From Planctomycetia bacterium (GTDB lineage: Bacteria > Planctomycetota > Planctomycetia > Pirellulales > UBA1268), in assembly GCA_009926295.1 (NCBI GenBank), contig RFPF01000094.1:1-10029 (forward strand): a stretch of DNA of 10,029 nt, written 5' to 3'. Position numbers and translations under genes: made by a program. The notes under the pieces were generated by a model. That model worked only from the letters and a program-made list of their open reading frames with translations. It made no database searches and was not told the DNA's origin. This document shows positions 6,449-10,029 of this stretch, one piece after another (the stretch's first letter is position 1; every line of letters starts with the position of its first letter).

Positions 6449-8314
6449 ATGCGATGCCTTGCAGATGAAGTCACGGGTCTTTCCTTGGGTGGCCTGCGTT
6501 CAGGAGTTCGCGCCTGGGCGATGCCACTCGTCCTGATCGTGGCCTCATCCCTCGCCTCCTCGGCCGGCATCTCGCGGGCCGACGAGTTCATCGTGCTGGC
6601 CGAAGCGGACGCGGCACCGCCGCTCGCCCTGCCCACGGTCACAGCCAATTTGGACTCGTTCGATGCCGTCGCAGGCGCCCTCGAGCGGGAGCGACAGCGC
6701 GTGGCGGCCCTTGAGGCGAGGCTCGCAGCCCTCGAAAAAAATGCCGTGGAACCGCTGCCGGCACCGGGCCCCACCGAGCCCTCCGCGGGCGCGAGGACGG
6801 GCGTGGCGAAGGGCGGACCCGCCGCCCCCTCGAAGGATGGCAAAACCGACGCCAAGAAAGACGACAAGAAGCCCGCCGACGAGGAGTATGAGGTGGGCAC
6901 CGACCTCACGATGCCGACGAAGTGGAACTTCGGCTTCGAGGGCAACAGCCCCCACAAGGATTTCCGCGTCAAGGTGGGCGGCCGCGTGCAGTTCGACAAC
7001 GTGGCGTTTTCGCAGGGAGAGGGCCCCGCACAGAAACCCGCCAACGGCGGCCTCACCCCGCTGCTCACCGACTCGACGAACTTCCGCCGGGCCCGGTTCC
7101 GAATCGACGGCCGGATGTACGAACTCTACGACTTCGCCGCCGAGTTCGACTTCGTGAACCAGCTCAACAGTTTCAATCTCGTCTCTCCGACCGAGGCCGG
7201 CCTCGGCAACTATCCTGCCGTTACCGAGCTGTGGCTGCAGCTCCGCGAGCTTCCGATCCTGGGCACGGTCCGCGTGGGCAACCAGAAGGACCCCTTCGGA
7301 TTCGAGCACATGACGAGCAGCCGCTACCTCAACTTCATGGAGCGTTCCTACGCCCAGGACCTGTACGAGGGCCCGTTCAACAACGGCTTTATCCCGGGGC
7401 TCCGTACGATCAACTGGACCGAGGACCAGCGGCTCAACTGGTCGTACGGCATCTTCAAGCAGAACGCCAATCCCTTCGGCTACGCCAACACGGGCCGGGC
7501 CAACTCGCTGGTCGGCCGGCTCGTCTGGCTGCCGGTCTACGAGGACGAGGGGAAGAAATTGCTCCATCTCGGCGTCGCCGGCCGGGCCCAGCAGACCAAT
7601 CGCGATGACCTCGTCCGCCTGCGGGCTCGCGGCGACCTGCGCAACGGCCCGCCCGGCCCGCTCAACTCGATCTACATCGACTCCGGCCTGCTCAAGGCGA
7701 CGTGGCAGAACCAGCTCGGCCTCGAGTTTGTGGGCAACAACGGGCCGTGGTCGTTCCAGTCGGAGTATTTCGGCAACTGGCTGTTCAACACAACCTCCAA
7801 CACCGGTGCTTTCAACCCGGGCACGCCCTTCGGGAGCACGAACAACTCGGGCCTCGGCCCCACCGTCGTGTACGTTCCCAACATCAATTACGGGACCGCT
7901 GGCCTGCAGCCGAAGGGCGCTGCCTGCGGGACCTACTTCACCAACAGCGGCTACGCCGAAGTCCTGTACTTCCTGACCGGTGAATCGCGGGCCTACGACC
8001 TCTTCGACTGCCGCTTCGACCGGGTCACCCCCCGGAACAACTTCTACTGCCTTCGCGACTCCAGCGGCCGGATCATCTCCAGCTCGGGCGCGCTCCAGGT
8101 GGGTGCCCGCTACCAGTACGCGAACCTGAGCAACCACCTGATCAACGGCGGAACGCTCAACGCGCTCACGGTCGGGCTCAACTGGTTCTTCAATCCGAAC
8201 GCCAAACTGCAGTTCAACTACGACTTCTGCTACCGCGACTTCACGAACAACCTCAACAAGAACGGCAGCGGCTGGATCACGGGATTCGGCACGCGGGTCG
8301 CATACGATTTCTGA
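6449..8314 (+). CDS. OprP/OprO-type outer-membrane porin
   Basis: This 621-residue beta-barrel protein should form an anion-selective channel in the outer membrane. The N-terminus has a 24-residue leader, a hydrophobic core (25-40) and a likely signal-peptidase site after SRA (42-44). A coiled coil follows (about 75-97), then a Pro-, Ala- and Lys-rich linker (101-145) and the barrel from about 158 to the terminal Phe of RVAYDF, the usual outer-membrane insertion signal. GGRVQFDNVAF, RIDGRMYELYDF, VGNQKDPFGFEH and NFMERSY are typical of phosphate-selective porin O/P proteins in planctomycetes. Four cysteines (493, 521, 534, 594) lie in the last quarter, unusual for a porin. A cysteine-rich gene follows after 20 nt and a paralogue begins 714 nt after its stop. 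The transported anion cannot be read from the sequence; phosphate and bicarbonate are both possible. Confidence 0.88.
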   Translation: MRCLADEVTGLSLGGLRSGVRAWAMPLVLIVASSLASSAGISRADEFIVLAEADAAPPLALPTVTANLDSFDAVAGALERERQRVAALEARLAALEKNAVEPLPAPGPTEPSAGARTGVAKGGPAAPSKDGKTDAKKDDKKPADEEYEVGTDLTMPTKWNFGFEGNSPHKDFRVKVGGRVQFDNVAFSQGEGPAQKPANGGLTPLLTDSTNFRRARFRIDGRMYELYDFAAEFDFVNQLNSFNLVSPTEAGLGNYPAVTELWLQLRELPILGTVRVGNQKDPFGFEHMTSSRYLNFMERSYAQDLYEGPFNNGFIPGLRTINWTEDQRLNWSYGIFKQNANPFGYANTGRANSLVGRLVWLPVYEDEGKKLLHLGVAGRAQQTNRDDLVRLRARGDLRNGPPGPLNSIYIDSGLLKATWQNQLGLEFVGNNGPWSFQSEYFGNWLFNTTSNTGAFNPGTPFGSTNNSGLGPTVVYVPNINYGTAGLQPKGAACGTYFTNSGYAEVLYFLTGESRAYDLFDCRFDRVTPRNNFYCLRDSSGRIISSSGALQVGARYQYANLSNHLINGGTLNALTVGLNWFFNPNAKLQFNYDFCYRDFTNNLNKNGSGWITGFGTRVAYDF

Positions 8315-8323
8315 CGGCTTTTC

Positions 8324-8329
8324 AGGAGA
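8324..8329 (+). promoter_or_regulatory. Ribosome binding site of the cysteine-rich protein gene
   Basis: AGGAGA lies 5 nt before the ATG at 8335 and only 9 nt after the porin stop. This near-consensus site, with the 20-nt gap, supports both the start and co-transcription with the porin. Confidence 0.65.
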
Positions 8330-8334
8330 TCCCC

Positions 8335-8742
8335 ATGGTGCGAGTCAGCACGATCCTCTGCCTCCTGGTGATTGGTCTCGGCGACGCCCACCGGGCCACG
8401 GCCGCCGACTGCTGCACTTCCTGCGCGACCACGTGCGCGCCACGCTGGGAGGACAAGAAGACCAAGAAGCCGAAATACTCGCTCAAGTGCGACGAGGAGT
8501 GCGTGCGCGGGTTCGACGCGTGGTGCGACCACGGCTGCTGCCCGGAAGACACTCCCCCCTGCGCCGGCGTGTTCACCAAGAAGAAGCTGATCAAGCGGGA
8601 GGTCGACAAGGTGGAGCGGGTGCTCAAGTACGACCTCGGCAAGGCCTCGTGCATTCCCTGCAATCTGCCACCGTGCGACGCGTGCAGGCCCTGCTGGTAC
8701 GACCTGCCGGGCCTGTGCCGAAAGCTGTTCGCGGGCTGGTAG
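8335..8742 (+). CDS. Small secreted cysteine-rich protein, function unknown
   Basis: I do not recognise a named family. The 135-residue product has a signal peptide (about 1-23, cleavage after ATA). The mature part of about 112 residues holds 16 cysteines (26, 27, 30, 34, 52, 56, 64, 68, 69, 76, 106, 109, 114, 117, 120, 128), roughly one residue in seven. They form CCxxCxxxC, CxxxC, CxxxCC and CxxC...CxxCxxC clusters flanking a cysteine-free Lys/Glu-rich segment (77-105, with TKKKLIKREV). There is no CxxCH haem motif and no lipobox. An even count suggests eight disulfides, or metal binding. Planctomycetes are known for disulfide-rich envelope proteins, and Lys-rich TKKKL-type segments recur, from memory, in their cysteine-rich secreted proteins. 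The gene follows the porin by 20 nt, so a role next to it in the envelope is likely but unproven. Confidence 0.85.
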   Translation: MVRVSTILCLLVIGLGDAHRATAADCCTSCATTCAPRWEDKKTKKPKYSLKCDEECVRGFDAWCDHGCCPEDTPPCAGVFTKKKLIKREVDKVERVLKYDLGKASCIPCNLPPCDACRPCWYDLPGLCRKLFAGW

Positions 8743-8879
8743 CCCGGCTTCGCGCGCTTTCCCAGCCTCGCCGGCCGTCGCCTTCGGCAAACCTCTCTCA
8801 CGGTTCCCCCTGCGGTCCACCGGCAGGGTCCGCCTGTTCTGCCTGACCGGAATTTTGCACACGACCGTCAGGCCACGAT

Positions 8880-8919
8880 CCTCCCAGTACCGAATCCTCC
8901 GGGTATGACGCCTGGGAGG
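8880..8919 (+). promoter_or_regulatory. Stem-loop with repeated TCCTCC in the leader of the second porin
   Basis: In the 286-nt gap, CCTCCCAG (8880-8887) pairs with CTGGGAGG (8912-8919). Inside it TACC (8888-8891) pairs with GGTA (8902-8905), leaving a 10-nt loop and a 6-nt bulge on the 3' side. TCCTCC occurs at 8879, 8895 and 8927, the last two within TCCTCCGGG. This could be a structured leader RNA or a binding site. No known riboswitch class is recognised. Confidence 0.35.
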
Positions 8920-9028
8920 GCTGAACTCCTCCGGGCGAAACACCTGGGGGAAGCAGCTCGGGATGATCGCCTGGGGCAAAGTATCCGGTGCTGCCTCGCC
9001 TGCCGGCGAGATCCAGGCACGCCATGAC

Positions 9029-10029
9029 ATGGGGCTGCGCGCCACGGCTTCGGCCCGGCTGGCCGCCGCCATCCTGATCATGGCGGAGATCTGCTCGACG
9101 GCGACCGCGGAGACACAGCAGCTGGTCGTGCTCGCCGACCCCGAGGGAGGCCAGGGGATCTCGCTCCCCAGCCCCGCTGCACAACTTGGATCCTTCGACG
9201 ACGTCGCCGACGCAATGCAGGCCGAACGGGAGCGGATCGCCACGCTCGAAGCCCGACTGAAGCAACTCGAGGAGAAGGCGGCCACAACCGTCGAGCCGCT
9301 GCCGGCGCCGGCGGCAGCCACGGCGAAGGACGCGTCGCAGGCCAAGGCCCCGCCGGCGGCCGACAAGAAAGCGGCCGACCCCTACGAGATCGGCACCGAC
9401 AAGAACCTCAAGCCGGTGTGGAAGGATTCATTCCAGGCGGAGTCGGCCAACAAGGACTTTCGCGTCAAGATCGGCGGCCGCACGCAGGTCGACGCCGTCG
9501 CGTTTACGGCCGGCCCCGGCCCCAACCGAACCCCCGACAAGGGCGGTCTCGATCCGCGGCTCGCCGACACCGTGGCCCTCCGCCGCGGTCGCCTCCGCAT
9601 CGAAGGCCGCATGTACGAAATGTACGACTGGGCTTGTGAATACGACTTCGTCAACCAACTCAACGTCAACAACGCGACCTTCCCCACGGAGCGCGACTCG
9701 GGCCCGCTCACCGCAGTGACGGACCTGTGGCTCCAGGTGCGCGAGATTCCGATCCTCGGCACCGTCCGCGTCGGCAACCAAAAGGACCCCTACGGCTACG
9801 AGCATCTCACAAGCAGCCGCTGGCTCAACTTCATGGAACGGTCGTTCGGACAGGACGTGTTCGAAGGGCCCTTCAACAACGGGTTCGTACCGGGCATCCA
9901 GATCCTCAACAGCAACGAGGAAGGGGACATCGGCTGGCAGGTGGGCGAATTCAAAAACACGCAGAATCCGTTCGGATTCTCCAATTCCACCGGTGGCAGC
10001 GAGACCGTCGGTCGGCTGATCTGGCTGCC
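9029..10029 (+). CDS. Second OprP/OprO-type porin, paralogue of the first (3' end outside window)
   Basis: The frame is open to the window edge, giving 333 codons. It has a signal peptide (1-27, ending STATA), a coiled coil (about 60-84, with AERERIATLEARLKQLEEK), a Pro/Ala/Lys linker (90-116) and the start of a porin barrel. GGRTQVDAVAF, RIEGRMYEMYDW, VGNQKDPYGYEH, NFMERSF and EGPFNNGF align closely with the first porin; by eye more than half of barrel residues agree, so the two arose by duplication. An upstream in-frame ATG at 8963 would add 22 residues. The GC bias at third codon positions is clearly weaker there and rises sharply after 9029, so 9029 is preferred. Neither start has a good Shine-Dalgarno. 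Only one cysteine is seen in the visible barrel part, unlike the four in the last quarter of the first porin. The rest of the barrel lies outside the window. Confidence 0.88.
   Translation, partial: MGLRATASARLAAAILIMAEICSTATAETQQLVVLADPEGGQGISLPSPAAQLGSFDDVADAMQAERERIATLEARLKQLEEKAATTVEPLPAPAAATAKDASQAKAPPAADKKAADPYEIGTDKNLKPVWKDSFQAESANKDFRVKIGGRTQVDAVAFTAGPGPNRTPDKGGLDPRLADTVALRRGRLRIEGRMYEMYDWACEYDFVNQLNVNNATFPTERDSGPLTAVTDLWLQVREIPILGTVRVGNQKDPYGYEHLTSSRWLNFMERSFGQDVFEGPFNNGFVPGIQILNSNEEGDIGWQVGEFKNTQNPFGFSNSTGGSETVGRLIWL

Noticed and set aside
6545..8137. Long minus-strand open frame opposite the first porin.
   Set aside because: Low-complexity Val/Gly/Glu/Arg translation with no domain, fully antisense to a recognised porin.
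8732..8746. Hairpin CGGGCT/AGCCCG at the end of the cysteine-rich gene as a terminator.
   Set aside because: Only 6 bp with a 3-nt loop, it contains the stop codon, and no T-tract follows.
8743..9026. Open frame continuing after the TAG of the cysteine-rich gene, possible readthrough.
   Set aside because: Third-position GC is clearly lower than in neighbouring genes, the residues look random, and the protein ends naturally before the TAG.
8230..9366. Minus-strand open frame across the cysteine-rich gene and second porin start.
   Set aside because: Its two ends are antisense to supported genes. The middle part in the gap has no recognised domain, and a degraded gene there cannot be shown without a search.

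Overview
The window is GC-rich bacterial DNA with closely packed genes on both strands. The organism is probably a planctomycete, perhaps of the Pirellula group. The evidence is two tandem OprP/OprO-type porins with an N-terminal coiled coil and a charged linker, a very cysteine-rich small secreted protein between them, weak Shine-Dalgarno use at several genes, and -10-like boxes of the form TAnACT. This placement rests on remembered protein character, not on a search.

Layout. (1) 2-85 (+): the last codons of an unidentified membrane protein, overlapping tail to tail with surE. (2) 69-839 (-) surE nucleotidase and 920-2512 (+) guaA GMP synthase, read divergently from an 80-bp gap with back-to-back -10 boxes. 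(3) 2522-2836 (-) sbtB and 2881-3984 (-) sbtA: a sodium-dependent bicarbonate transporter and its PII-like regulator, in one operon that meets guaA tail to tail. (4) 4174-4845 (+) an OmpR/PhoB-type response regulator and 4826-6235 (+) its sensor histidine kinase, overlapping by 20 nt and read divergently from sbtA. (5) 6449-8314 (+) an outer-membrane porin, 8335-8742 (+) a secreted protein with 16 cysteines in its predicted mature form, and 9029 to the window end (+) a second, paralogous porin cut off by the edge.

How the genes may work together. SurE and GuaA both act on purine nucleotides and may share promoter control. The most interesting region is 2522-10029. It combines an inner-membrane bicarbonate carrier with its nucleotide-sensing regulator, a two-component system facing it, and two anion-porin-like outer-membrane proteins with a cysteine-rich secreted protein. 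One reading is a regulated uptake route for bicarbonate or another anion across both membranes. This is inference from position only. SbtB lacks the C-terminal cysteine hairpin of the cyanobacterial protein, so its control is probably nucleotide-based without that redox switch. I found no RNA gene, insertion sequence, CRISPR array or attachment site. No gene-free stretch exceeds 300 bases; the longest, 8743-9028, holds an RNA-structure candidate.
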